From assembly GCA_964484765.1 (NCBI GenBank), contig CAZAGI010000003.1, forward strand, positions 124,001 through 188,000: a stretch of DNA of 64,000 bases. Reading direction: 5' to 3'. Shown piece by piece: positions 34,616 through 43,956 of the stretch; positions within the stretch are counted from its first letter, which is position 1; each line of letters opens with the position of its first letter. Under the pieces are notes generated by a model. It was not told the origin of the DNA and ran no database searches. It worked only from the letters and a program-made list of their open reading frames with translations. The position numbers and the translations under genes are program-made. The DNA is from DSVQ01 sp964484765. Lineage in GTDB: Bacteria > Planctomycetota > Planctomycetia > Planctomycetales > Planctomycetaceae.

Positions 34616-36526
34616 CTACGGCAACTCAGCGGAGAACTCTTGCACGGTCAGAATCGCTCCTGACGCGGCATAACCATATCCCGCACCGGGGGCCGCTTTC
34701 CAGTCATCACCTTTGAGTAAGATGGCATCCTGGAGAATGGGTTGCTGATTCAGCCAGACCTGCTCGACAGCACGATCATCGACGAGCGCTTCTAACTGAA
34801 GGCGATCGCTACGGGGCAACTGAAACTTCAACCAGCGCTGCATTCGATCGGCTTGCACGGCGCGCCGCCCGAGACCAATTTCGCGAATGGTGTATTCGCA
34901 GATATGCAATTCCCCCTTGTCGCTGGCCTCTTTTCGTTCCACCATCATGGCCCAGCAGCGCATCGAGCCATCGTTCATGGTTTTGAGTGACCAGAAGACC
35001 CCGGCCTCGCCTTCCGATTGGCGGAGGCTGTACTTCATCCGCAGTCGCATCCGACCATTTTGCTCGCCGACCTTCATCAGCGCATGGCCGTGGGCTTCCA
35101 CGCGGTACTGCCCCGTCTCCGCATCAATGCCGTGCTTATCATCGACACTGTAGGGCAGCCACGTGATGACTTCCGGGCGCTTCCATGCGGACTGCACATC
35201 GGCGGCGAGACCAGCGATCTGTTGATTCGGCGCAGGCTTTACGACATCGGCTCGCGGTCGCAGGTTCCAGCCCAATGCCGCCAGCAGGATGCACGCGGCA
35301 CCGATGGCAATCGCGCTCCCGATCCACGAACGGCGACGAGGTTGAACAACCGGTGCGGCCCGGATTCGCTGCCAAGCTTCCAGATTTTCCGCAACTTCCA
35401 ACGCCGTTGCAAATCGCCGGCTGACATCGCGTTCCAGGCATTTCAAGCAGATCGCTTCGATTTCGACCGGGATGCCCTCATCAGCGACCCGCAGGGGCTT
35501 GGCTGGCCGGGTCAACATCTGATCGCGATAGGCCGACCATTCGGTCGCCGCGAAAGGAAGTTTGCCGGTGAGCAAGCGGTAAAAGACGACACCGAGGCTG
35601 TAGACATCGGACCGGGCATCCACCAGATGACTCTCGCCGCGGGCCTGCTCGGGCGACATATACGCCCAGGTTCCGACCACCGTCGGTTGTTCGGCTGTCT
35701 GCTCTTCTTCCGACAGCGCCACACCAAAGTCCGCGAGATGGGCCCGATTCTCAGCATCGAACAAGACATTCCCCGGCTTGACATCGCGATGAACGTATCC
35801 GCGAACGTGGGCCGCATGCAGCGCGATTGCCAGTTGCGCCGTCCAGCGGACAGCGTCATCCAGCGCGACCGTGCCGGCTTTGAGCCGGGATTCCAACGAA
35901 CCGCCGGGCATCAACTCGGAAACCAGATAGAACCGGCCCGCTTCCACGCCGGCATCGAGCACGCGAACGATGCCTTCGTGATCGAGTTGTGACAGCTTTT
36001 GTCCTTCTTCGAGCAGACTTCCCAGTTGACCCGTGGACTGTCCGCCGTCGCGACGCAGCATTTTAATCGCGACGAAACGGTTCAGCAGCGAATCGCGCGC
36101 CCGCCAGACTTCGCCAAATCCCCCGGTCCCCAGCTTGTCGAGGAGTTCGTAGCGGTTGATGTATTGCGGTACGGTATATTTCGCCGTGGGCGAGTCAGGA
36201 TCGCTCTCGATTTCTGCGTCGCCGACGAGCAGCTTGACGTGCGATTCATCGAAGCAGCGCCGCACGGTTTCGATGTCTTCGGGGAACCGGGCTTGGTACT
36301 CATTCGGGCTGGGGGTTTCCCCGCGCGATCGTCGAACCGCGATTTCTTCGCTAAGCAGCGACTCCAGCAACGGGCGTCGCAGTTCCTGGGGCACGTCGAC
36401 GAGAAAATCCTCGATCGTGCAGTTCGCGTTGGCATACACCGCCGCGCGAAACTGCTGCCGCGCCAACTCCACGCGTGTGGATCGCGGATTGCCACGCACA
36501 GTTGTCGACGACGGTGATTGGCTCAT
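34616..36526 (-). CDS. Membrane Ser/Thr protein kinase with extracytoplasmic beta-sandwich domain
   Basis: A 636-residue protein; ATG 36526 has GGAG eight bases upstream. Residues 1-115 are helical (CTIEDFLVDVPQELRRPLL, PSPNEYQARFPEDIETVRRCF), a region common before planctomycete kinases. The Hanks-type kinase follows: LLDKLGTGGFGEVWRA, FVAIKML, YVHRDVKPGNVLFD, ADFGVAL, WAYMSPEQARGE. A helix (WIGSAIAIGAACILLAALGW) near residue 405 leads to ~210 residues outside the membrane that look like a concanavalin/LamG or DUF1080-type sandwich (GVFWSLKTMNDGSMRCWAM, KFQLPRSDRLQLEALVDD). This would be a receptor kinase sensing an extracytoplasmic ligand, possibly a glycan. The H1-like gene lies 39 bases downstream. 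Confidence 0.91.
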   Translation of the reverse strand: MSQSPSSTTVRGNPRSTRVELARQQFRAAVYANANCTIEDFLVDVPQELRRPLLESLLSEEIAVRRSRGETPSPNEYQARFPEDIETVRRCFDESHVKLLVGDAEIESDPDSPTAKYTVPQYINRYELLDKLGTGGFGEVWRARDSLLNRFVAIKMLRRDGGQSTGQLGSLLEEGQKLSQLDHEGIVRVLDAGVEAGRFYLVSELMPGGSLESRLKAGTVALDDAVRWTAQLAIALHAAHVRGYVHRDVKPGNVLFDAENRAHLADFGVALSEEEQTAEQPTVVGTWAYMSPEQARGESHLVDARSDVYSLGVVFYRLLTGKLPFAATEWSAYRDQMLTRPAKPLRVADEGIPVEIEAICLKCLERDVSRRFATALEVAENLEAWQRIRAAPVVQPRRRSWIGSAIAIGAACILLAALGWNLRPRADVVKPAPNQQIAGLAADVQSAWKRPEVITWLPYSVDDKHGIDAETGQYRVEAHGHALMKVGEQNGRMRLRMKYSLRQSEGEAGVFWSLKTMNDGSMRCWAMMVERKEASDKGELHICEYTIREIGLGRRAVQADRMQRWLKFQLPRSDRLQLEALVDDRAVEQVWLNQQPILQDAILLKGDDWKAAPGAGYGYAASGAILTVQEFSAELP

Positions 36527-36888
36527 GACGCGGCTCCGGGGACGCAGACCACGACCAACGGAAGGAGCGCTGTGCAACGTACCGCTGATAATCGAAGGAT
36601 GCAATACGCCCAAAAGATTAGATCGGACCTTTGTTGCAACACGTCTCATCGACCACAGCTTGCCCGTGAGCCCGTTGAGCGGGTTATGGTGTGCGACAGA
36701 CCTCGCAGCCGTGCCCTTCGGCGGGACTTGGTCAGCACAGCAGCAAGGTCGTAGCACCCATTCTTCCCATTTGACAACGGCTCGACTTCGAGGGAGTAGA
36801 GTCTTGTAATTCCAGGTTGATCACATCCAAGCCCGCCGATACGATAAGTAAGTCGAGTCTCTTTCCCGTTTTCCACGAAAGCGCCGCG
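36527..36888. other. Intergenic region, 362 bases, between divergent genes
   Basis: Must contain promoters for the kinase (minus) and the DUF1501 gene (plus). No repeat pair, RNA gene or convincing small ORF was seen. Confidence 0.4.
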
Positions 36889-38271
36889 ATGACGGGTTCC
36901 GTTGATCACGCCTCCGGTTTTACGCGCCGGCAGATTCTTCGCGTCGGCGGTTGTGGGTTGGCAGCGCTGACCGGTTGGGGAGCGTCGCGCGATCTGTTCG
37001 CGGCCATTCCCGACGCTGTCCGCACCGGGAAATCCGTGATTTTCCTGTTCATGCACGGCGGTCCCAGCCAGATCGAGACGTTTGACCCCAAACCTGAGGC
37101 ATCCGTCGAAATCCGCAGCGCCACCGGCGCGATTCCGACAGCGGTCCCTGGGACCGCCTTCGGTTCCACGTTCGAGAAACTCGCACCACTGGCCGACCGT
37201 CTGGCGATTGTACGATCCTTCGTCACCGGCGATGGCAACCACGACATCAAGCCGATCGTCAGCAAGACGACGTCGCAAGCCAGTCTCGGAGCGATGTTCG
37301 CACGCGTCGCCGGCGCGAATCATCCCCGAACCGGCTTGCCGAACAATGTGCTGTTGTATCCGCGTTCGGTCGATGCCTCCACCGGTCCCGAGATCACGTC
37401 CTTCGGCCGTTTCGACAGTGCCGGAACGTTTGGCGCGGGTGTCGTCCCGTTCATTCCTGGTGCCGGCGGCGAAGTTCAGCAGAATCTGGAACTCCGCCTG
37501 CCGAGCGATCGGCTGGGTGATCGTCGCAGCCTGTTAGCCGAAGTGGACCGGTTCCGTCGCCGCCTGGGGGAGAGTCCGTTCGATCCACTGCGCGAACAGG
37601 CGTTTGAAACGTTGCTGGCGGGCATTGCCGGAGTGTTCGATTTGACCGGCGAAGATCCGCAGACGATTTCCCGCTTCGACACCGCTCCACTCATCAAACC
37701 GACCGACATCGACAAGAAGTGGAATAACTACAACCACTACGTCGATCACGGCAAGTCGCTGGGCAAGTTGCTGCTGCTGGCGCGACGGCTGGTTGAGGCG
37801 GGAACCGGTTTCGTCACCGTCACGACCAGCTTCGTGTGGGACATGCACGCGGATGTCAACAATGCCACGATGACCGAAGGGATGCGGTATGTGGGCACGC
37901 CGTTCGACCATGCTGTCGCCGCACTGGTCCGCGATCTGGATGACCGCGGGTTAAGCGACAAGGTGCTGCTGGTTTGTTGCGGTGAAATGGGCCGCACCCC
38001 GCGTCTCAACAACCGCGGCGGTCGCGACCATTGGGGGAACCTCGCACCGTTGTTGTTGGCCGGTGCAGGCGTTCCTCGTGGAGCAGTCCTCGGGCAATCG
38101 GCACGCAACGGGGGGGAACCGCAGTCGGAACCGGTCACGATTCCGCATCTTGTCGCCACGGTCTTGCAAACGGTCTTCGATGTGGGTGCCCTGCGCCTGG
38201 TCCCGGGGATTCCCGCGGAAATCATCCGCGCCGCAACACACGACGGCATTCCGGGCGTTCGTGCCGGATAA
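36889..38271 (+). CDS. DUF1501 secreted protein, unpaired
   Basis: A 460-residue DUF1501 family protein. ATG 36889 is preferred to an in-frame ATG at 36817 because it puts the Tat-type signal (FTRRQILRVGGCGLAALTGWG) close to the N terminus. Motifs: VIFLFMHGGPSQIETFDPKP, DRLAIVRSFVTGDGNHD, LLARRLVEAGTGFVTVTTS, LLVCCGEMGRTPRLNNRGGRDHWG and VTIPHLVATVLQTVFD. The family shares the alkaline-phosphatase/sulfatase fold, function unknown. Unlike the protein at 7432 it has no DUF1549/DUF1553 partner; a WD40 gene converges on it. Confidence 0.9.
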   Translation: MTGSVDHASGFTRRQILRVGGCGLAALTGWGASRDLFAAIPDAVRTGKSVIFLFMHGGPSQIETFDPKPEASVEIRSATGAIPTAVPGTAFGSTFEKLAPLADRLAIVRSFVTGDGNHDIKPIVSKTTSQASLGAMFARVAGANHPRTGLPNNVLLYPRSVDASTGPEITSFGRFDSAGTFGAGVVPFIPGAGGEVQQNLELRLPSDRLGDRRSLLAEVDRFRRRLGESPFDPLREQAFETLLAGIAGVFDLTGEDPQTISRFDTAPLIKPTDIDKKWNNYNHYVDHGKSLGKLLLLARRLVEAGTGFVTVTTSFVWDMHADVNNATMTEGMRYVGTPFDHAVAALVRDLDDRGLSDKVLLVCCGEMGRTPRLNNRGGRDHWGNLAPLLLAGAGVPRGAVLGQSARNGGEPQSEPVTIPHLVATVLQTVFDVGALRLVPGIPAEIIRAATHDGIPGVRAG

Positions 38272-38287
38272 ACTGCGACCACACGAA

Positions 38288-39364
38288 CTATGGCATCTCG
38301 CGCAGGACTTTGCCGTTCGTCACATCGCACTCGCAGACGGCACCGTCCAACCCACCGGTATAGAGTCTTGTGCCATCCACCGCGAAGATTAAATTGTGGA
38401 CGGCGCGCGAATGATGTTCGCTTTCCCACACCAGTCGGTCCGACCTCCAATCCCACAGCCGTACCGATTTGTCGAACCCCCCGGTCGCGATTTTCTTTCC
38501 GGTGGAATCGAACGCCAACGCCGAAGTCTGGTAAGGATCAGCGAGTCGCTCCCAAACCAGGTTTTTCGACGCGCAATCCCACATCCGGACGATGCCGTCA
38601 TCGAAGGCGATTGCCAAATGGGTGGCCTCCGGCGCCCAGGCCACCATCACGCCCCGATTGTCGCGGCCTCTCGGTTTCGCACCGTGCTTGACAGTCCAAC
38701 GGCCGTCTTCGCTGTGCGAGGCGACATCGTACACCACGACAATTCCCCAATTCACGACGGCGAGCTTTCGTCCGTCGGGTGAAAACTGGACATGATCCAC
38801 CTGCTCGGGAACAGACCATTCGTGCGATTGGATCATGCCCTGAGCATCCAATTCCCAGGTCTTCATCAGATTCGCGGAAGTGGCCACGACGGCCATCCGA
38901 CCATCGGAGGAGACATCACTATCGGTGACGAAGCCTGCACTCGCCGGAAGCGTTTCCCGATGAATCACTTCATGGCCGTGGAGCAACTCGAGTGCCCGCT
39001 CGACGCTGATTCGCAACGTCAGCGGCTGCTGACCGCCGCCGAAAGCCGTGTAGCTGGCTTCCGACTGCAGCAACAGGCTGTGCTCGATTTCCGCCCCGTC
39101 GGCCAGACGGATTTCGGTCATGCCGTAGTGCTCACGCGAGACCCACAAAGTGCGACCATCGTTCGAGACAGCGAGGCCGTAGACGGGATGCTCTGCATGT
39201 GGCAGTTCCCGAACGGCCGCTTTGGGACCATCCCACGCTTGCTGCAGTCCGTAGGCCGCGATGATGATGAACGACACCAACGCAATTTCACGAAAGTAAT
39301 CGAGCGCGATCCGTCCTGGTCGCGGCGCAGACGAGGAGCGCAGCCAGAGGAAACCTCGGCGCAT
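38288..39364 (-). CDS. Membrane-anchored WD40-repeat protein
   Basis: A 358-residue protein with an N-terminal membrane helix (IALVSFIIIAAYGLQQAW, residues ~27-45) and then a WD40 beta-propeller. The last blades are the clearest: VAWAPEATHLAIAFDDGIVRMWD, LAFDSTGKKIATGGFDKSVRLWDWRS and IFAVDGTRLYTGGLDGAVCECD, each ending in the WD or a degenerate form; about five to six blades are countable. The propeller likely faces outside, as the basic N terminus stays in the cytoplasm. Such propellers are scaffolds; no partner can be named. It converges on the DUF1501 gene with 16 bases between stops. Confidence 0.85.
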   Translation of the reverse strand: MRRGFLWLRSSSAPRPGRIALDYFREIALVSFIIIAAYGLQQAWDGPKAAVRELPHAEHPVYGLAVSNDGRTLWVSREHYGMTEIRLADGAEIEHSLLLQSEASYTAFGGGQQPLTLRISVERALELLHGHEVIHRETLPASAGFVTDSDVSSDGRMAVVATSANLMKTWELDAQGMIQSHEWSVPEQVDHVQFSPDGRKLAVVNWGIVVVYDVASHSEDGRWTVKHGAKPRGRDNRGVMVAWAPEATHLAIAFDDGIVRMWDCASKNLVWERLADPYQTSALAFDSTGKKIATGGFDKSVRLWDWRSDRLVWESEHHSRAVHNLIFAVDGTRLYTGGLDGAVCECDVTNGKVLREMP

Positions 39365-39942
39365 GAGAGCCCTTTCAACACAGTTCAGTCAGGAAAGACT
39401 TCGCACAATCCAGCCCCGGATGCGTTTTCCCACGCTCCGGGCACTCGTCATGGAAAAGTCATCACGCATCAGGCGGGAGCTCAACGTCAACACCGCGGTT
39501 GACGCGAAGCGCGAGTTCGGCGGGGTCGTCAATCTGCAGGGAACAATAAGACTCAACCACGAAGTTTTGTGGAACATCGCATCAAATCGCGATGGAGATC
39601 GCCATTTGCCGCGTGTGTGAACTCTTACACTCCAGACGCCGTATCGCAGTTTGCGTGCCGTGATCTGTGAAAGTGCCGCCGATTGTCGCAACCCTCAGGC
39701 GGGACTTGAGTTTAGCATGAGTAAAGCTTGCAAGACGGTGTCGCCCTGCAGACGGACCGTCAATTCGCTACTCGTCATTGCCCGGCGACTACGCAGCCAG
39801 CGACCGTTGCCAGCCATGCGACGATTGGCAAACCACGGCTTCGCGTGCCAGGTTGCCTGCGGACGCACCGACTCGCAGCCAGCGCCGTGGTACGGTAGGT
39901 TGTTCCTCAGGCTTCCATCACATCCCACCTGGTGAGCAAATC
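39365..39942. other. Intergenic region, 578 bases
   Basis: Lies between divergent WD40 (minus) and DinB (plus) genes. It contains a protein-like reading frame broken by one stop (39462-39605, minus). The rest holds no recognised gene, RNA or repeat; overlapping open frames on both strands here have no coding signature. Confidence 0.45.
39462..39605 (-). pseudogene. Possible small gene remnant with one in-frame TGA
   Basis: Reading on the minus strand from an ATG at 39605, the frame gives MAISIAI, one TGA (39582-39584), then CDVPQNFVVESYCSLQIDD and PAELALRVNRGVDVELPPDA before a second TGA. The part after the first stop has a strongly protein-like composition and normal codon use. A CGA-to-TGA change at codon 8 would explain it. 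A GTG inside the open part could start a 32-residue peptide, without a visible ribosome-binding site. No family is recognised. Confidence 0.25.
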
Positions 39943-40431
39943 ATGGCTGAACTTCCTCCGGACGTACTGCAACTGTTGCATCAATATGCTGCCGGACCGC
40001 AAGCGCTGCGCGACGCCGTCGCGGGATTGAATGACCGGCAGCTTCGCACGCCCGCGCCGCCGGGAAACTGGTCGGCGATGCAGATCGTTTGTCACATCGC
40101 CGATTTCGAGATCGTCTACGCCGACCGGATAAAACGCGTCCTGGTGGAAGACCGGCCGACCATGTTCGGCGGCGATCCCGATCAGTTTGCGGCGCGGTTG
40201 TGTTACGACACACGGGATCTCGAAGAAGAACTGAATGTGATCGCATCCATTCGCGCGCAGGTCACACGCATTCTCAGTGCCGCGTCCGCCGCCGATTTTG
40301 AGCGCGTCGGCATTCACAGCGCCGATGGACCGCTCACGCTCACCGTCCTGCTGAAGCGCATCGCCGGTCACATTCCACACCACGGCAAATTCCTGGCGGA
40401 AAAGCGCCCGGCGTTGCTCGCCATGAAATAG
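39943..40431 (+). CDS. DinB-family protein
   Basis: A 162-residue four-helix-bundle protein of the DinB/YfiT-like family. The ATG at 39943 follows GGTGAG. The probable metal-binding histidines are in NWSAMQIVCHIADFEI (around residue 49) and in the C-terminal AGHIPHHGKFL. Members are thiol-dependent or metal-dependent enzymes with varied substrates; the exact reaction cannot be deduced. It stands alone. Confidence 0.88.
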   Translation: MAELPPDVLQLLHQYAAGPQALRDAVAGLNDRQLRTPAPPGNWSAMQIVCHIADFEIVYADRIKRVLVEDRPTMFGGDPDQFAARLCYDTRDLEEELNVIASIRAQVTRILSAASAADFERVGIHSADGPLTLTVLLKRIAGHIPHHGKFLAEKRPALLAMK

Positions 40432-40683
40432 TGCCGGGATGACGCATAACGGTTGCGATTGAAGCCGTTATAGCAACGCGTTCAATCTGGGAGATCGTCG
40501 CTGTCGCAGTCGCTGTGCAGGCACAATTCGCGGTTTTCCGATCGGAATTTCCGGCAACTTTATCGGAAAAGTCGCATTCGTCGTCACGGTCGTTTCGCGT
40601 AGGATTTTCGTCTTCGCCAAGACCCGTCCCCATGGGGCCGGTTTTGGATGCTTCGACGATGGACCGACACGGATAATCGCGGC

Positions 40684-43600
40684 ATGAATGGACTGATTCG
40701 CTTTGCACTGGATCATCGTCTGCTGGTGATGGCTGTTTCGCTGGTGACGCTCATCGGCGGCGGGTATGCCGCTTCCACTTTGCCGATTGATATCTTCCCG
40801 AGCTTGACGCGTCCGCGCGTCACCGTGATGACGGAAGTCGTGGGACTTTCCCCGGAAGAAGTCGAATCGCTGGTGACGTTTCCCCTGGAAACCGCGTTCA
40901 ATGGCGCCACCGGTGTGGAAGCTGTCCGCAGTTCGTCGGGGCCGGGCCTGTCCGTGATTTACGTGGAGTTCGGCTGGAACACAAACGTCTACACAGCTCG
41001 CCAAATCGTGAATGAACGCCTCGCGATCGTCGCCGATCAACTTCCTGCCGGTGCGAAGCCGCAATTGACGCCGATCAGTTCCATCATGGGGCAGGTCATA
41101 ATGATCGGCATGTGGAGCACGGACGGTTCCACGCCGCCGATGGAAGTCCGCACCACGGCTGATTGGGTGGTGCGGCAACGGTTGTTGACGATTCCCGGCG
41201 TCTCGCAAGTGATTGTGATGGGCGGCGGCCGGAAGCAGTTTCAAGTCCAAGTCAATCCGGACGCGCTGATCGCCTACAACGTCACTCTGGCCGACGTGGA
41301 GCAGGCGCTGACCGAAAGCAATCAGAACGCCACTGGGGGTTACCTGGTGCGCGGAGCAACGGAATACCTCGTTCGGGGGGTCGGCCGCGCCAATTCGGCA
41401 AAGGATATCGGCCAGACGGTGGTGCACGCCGGTAAGCGGGCGGTCCTCATTCGCGACGTGGCGACCGTGGTGGAAGCGCCGCAGATTTTGCGCGGTGATT
41501 GCTCCGTGAACGGCCATCCCGCGGTCGTGCTGACGATCGCCAAGCAGCCCGATGCCGATACCCGCCTGCTGACCGAACGCATTGAACTCGCCCTCCAGGA
41601 CATTCGCACGGGGCTGGCGCAAACGCAACCCGATCTCGTGCTGGATGAAAACATCTTTCAACTCCGCACATTCATCGATACCGGCATTCATCATGTGCTC
41701 GAAGCCCTGCGAGATGGGGCGATTCTGGTCACCATTATTCTCTTTTTGTTCCTCCTGAACTTCCGCACGACGATCATCACGCTCACCGCGATTCCCTTGT
41801 CGCTGGTGCTGACGGCCCTCTTCTTTTACTGGACGGGCATGTCGGTCAACGTGATGACGCTCGGCGGGTTGGCCGTCGCGATGGGAGAACTGGTGGACGA
41901 CGCGATCGTGGACATCGAAAACGTCTATCGTCGCTTGCAGCAGAATGCGCACGCGCCGTTGCCTCGGCCGAAACTCGCCGTGATTTACGATGCCAGCCGC
42001 GAAATCCGCAGTTCGATCGTGTTCGGCACGATGCTGGTCATTCTGGTGTTCATCCCATTGTTCGCACTGCATGGCATCGAAGGCCGCATGTTTTCGCCGC
42101 TAGGGGTGGCCTACATCGTTTCGATTCTCGCTTCGCTGCTGGTTTCGCTCACTGTCACGCCGGTGCTGGCCAGCCTGTTGCTGTCGTCGAAGCCGAGCGC
42201 GCATCAGGAACAGGACAGTTTCCTGCTGCGAATCCTGAAACGACTCGCGACGCCGATTATTCATCTCAGTTGTCACCCCGTGGGAAATGCGCTGCTGCTG
42301 TTGGGCGTCTTCGCGGCGATCATCGGCAGCGGCGTGCTGGTGACGCAGCTTGGTAGCGATTTTCTGCCTCCGTTCAATGAAGGGGCGGCTCAGGTGAACG
42401 TAATCTTGCCGCCGGGCAGCGCGCTCGATCAATCAAACCGTGTGAGCCGCATGGTCGACGCGGCGTTTGCAAAGCACCAGCACTCCGAGCAAGGAACGCC
42501 GCTGATTCAATCGTTCGTGCGGCGCAGCGGCCGGGCGGAACTCGACGAACACGCCGAAGGGGTCAATGTCACTGAATACATCGTCTCCATGAACCCCGAA
42601 AGCGGCGTGTCCCGATCGGCGGGTCTCGAAATCCTGCGGAAGGAACTCGACGAAATCCCCGGGATTGACTACGAAGTCGAACAACCGCTCGCGCATATGC
42701 TGAGCCACATGCTCTCCGGTGTTTCGGCCCAGATCGCGATCAAGCTGTACGGCGACGACCTCGACGTGCTTCGCAGCAAAGCACAAGAGATCAAGACGGC
42801 AATCAACGGAATCAAAGGTCTCGCACCGCCGACCGTGGAACCGCAGCAACTCATTCCCCAGATCCGCATCGAACTCGATCGGGAAAAACTTGCCCACTAC
42901 GGTGTCACGCCGGGGTTTGTGAACGAGTTCATCGAAACCGCGCTCAACGGCCGGACGATCTCCACGCTGTTACAAGGCCAGCGGACGTTTGATCTGGTTG
43001 TGCGACTCGATGAAAAACATCGCACCGATTATGCGAATCTGCACCGCTTGTCGCTCGATTTGCCATCGGGGGAACGGATTCCACTGGCATCGATCGCCAA
43101 AGTGTACGAAGCCAGCGGTCCCAACACGATTTCCCGCGAGAATGCCCGTCGCCGCATCACCATTCGCGGTAACACCACCGACCGGGACCTCGGCAGTGTG
43201 GTCAGCGACATCCGGCGGGCGGTGGCGCAAAAGGTTGTGCTTCCCGAGGGGTATTTCGTCGAATACGGCGGACAATTCGAGGCACAGCAGGAAGCGACCC
43301 GGCTGATGGGATTGCTCAGCCTGGTGTCCCTCGCCGGAGTGTTCCTTGTGCTGTTCACGCTCTTTCCGTCGGTACGGATTGTGTTGCAGATCATGCTCGC
43401 GTTGCCGATCGCCTTTGTCGGCGGTGTGCTGGCGTTGTGGTGGACCGGGCAAACTTTAACAGTGGCCAGTCTCGTCGGGTTCATTTCCCTGGGGGGGATC
43501 GCCGCTCGGAACGGGATTCTGCTCGTCTCACACTATGTGCATTTGATGAAAGAGGAAGGCGAGCAATTCACCGAGAGCATGATTCTCCGCGGCAGCCTCG

Positions 43601-43830
43601 AACGCTTGGCCCCGGTATTGATGACCGCCTTGACGGCGGGCATCGGTCTCATTCCGCTGGTGATCGGCGGGCAGCAGCCGGGCAAAGAGATTCTGTATCC
43701 TGTGGCGACGGTGATTCTCGGCGGGCTGATCACGTCAACGATCTGCGAATACCTCGTGCACCCCGGTTTGTTCTGGCGGTTCAGTGGAAAAGCGACTGAC
43801 CAGTTGCTCGGCCACGGAGAATTGCGATAA
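40684..43830 (+). CDS. RND efflux pump inner-membrane subunit (CusA/AcrB family)
   Basis: A 1048-residue permease with the RND duplicated plan: helix 1 (LLVMAVSLVTLIGGGYAASTLP), a periplasmic porter loop (PRVTVMTEVVGLSPEEVESLVTFPLE), a bundle of six helices (AILVTIILFLFLLNF, VNVMTLGGLAVAMGELVDDAIVDIENVYRRL), then the same plan again (LGSDFLPPFNEGAAQVNVILPPG; VGFISLGGIAARNGILLVSHYVHLMKEEG). The paired Asp-Asp and the Glu in GELVDDAIVDIEN are the proton-relay residues seen in the heavy-metal (CusA/CzcA) branch, and PLETAFNGATGVEAVRS also resembles that branch. No membrane-fusion or outer-membrane partner is in the window. Start: ATG 40684 preferred over 40648. Confidence 0.93.
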   Translation: MNGLIRFALDHRLLVMAVSLVTLIGGGYAASTLPIDIFPSLTRPRVTVMTEVVGLSPEEVESLVTFPLETAFNGATGVEAVRSSSGPGLSVIYVEFGWNTNVYTARQIVNERLAIVADQLPAGAKPQLTPISSIMGQVIMIGMWSTDGSTPPMEVRTTADWVVRQRLLTIPGVSQVIVMGGGRKQFQVQVNPDALIAYNVTLADVEQALTESNQNATGGYLVRGATEYLVRGVGRANSAKDIGQTVVHAGKRAVLIRDVATVVEAPQILRGDCSVNGHPAVVLTIAKQPDADTRLLTERIELALQDIRTGLAQTQPDLVLDENIFQLRTFIDTGIHHVLEALRDGAILVTIILFLFLLNFRTTIITLTAIPLSLVLTALFFYWTGMSVNVMTLGGLAVAMGELVDDAIVDIENVYRRLQQNAHAPLPRPKLAVIYDASREIRSSIVFGTMLVILVFIPLFALHGIEGRMFSPLGVAYIVSILASLLVSLTVTPVLASLLLSSKPSAHQEQDSFLLRILKRLATPIIHLSCHPVGNALLLLGVFAAIIGSGVLVTQLGSDFLPPFNEGAAQVNVILPPGSALDQSNRVSRMVDAAFAKHQHSEQGTPLIQSFVRRSGRAELDEHAEGVNVTEYIVSMNPESGVSRSAGLEILRKELDEIPGIDYEVEQPLAHMLSHMLSGVSAQIAIKLYGDDLDVLRSKAQEIKTAINGIKGLAPPTVEPQQLIPQIRIELDREKLAHYGVTPGFVNEFIETALNGRTISTLLQGQRTFDLVVRLDEKHRTDYANLHRLSLDLPSGERIPLASIAKVYEASGPNTISRENARRRITIRGNTTDRDLGSVVSDIRRAVAQKVVLPEGYFVEYGGQFEAQQEATRLMGLLSLVSLAGVFLVLFTLFPSVRIVLQIMLALPIAFVGGVLALWWTGQTLTVASLVGFISLGGIAARNGILLVSHYVHLMKEEGEQFTESMILRGSLERLAPVLMTALTAGIGLIPLVIGGQQPGKEILYPVATVILGGLITSTICEYLVHPGLFWRFSGKATDQLLGHGELR

Positions 43831-43956
43831 TCTGAAACCACGTTCAGATTCCCGCGAAACCCGTCGGCATTATCTCCGTTCAATTCCTGCATGCCCCTTT
43901 CGAAAGAAGGGCTTCTTCCCCCGCGCTCCACATGTTCTTGTTTCGGGAGAGCGATT

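Noticed and set aside
39582..39584. In-frame TGA read as selenocysteine
   Set aside because: No selenocysteine-type insertion structure or redox context is visible; a nonsense mutation or chance frame is simpler.
40468..42072. Minus-strand 534-codon frame
   Set aside because: Antisense to the RND pump; its His/Arg/Gln-rich sequence is typical of a shadow of a membrane-protein gene.
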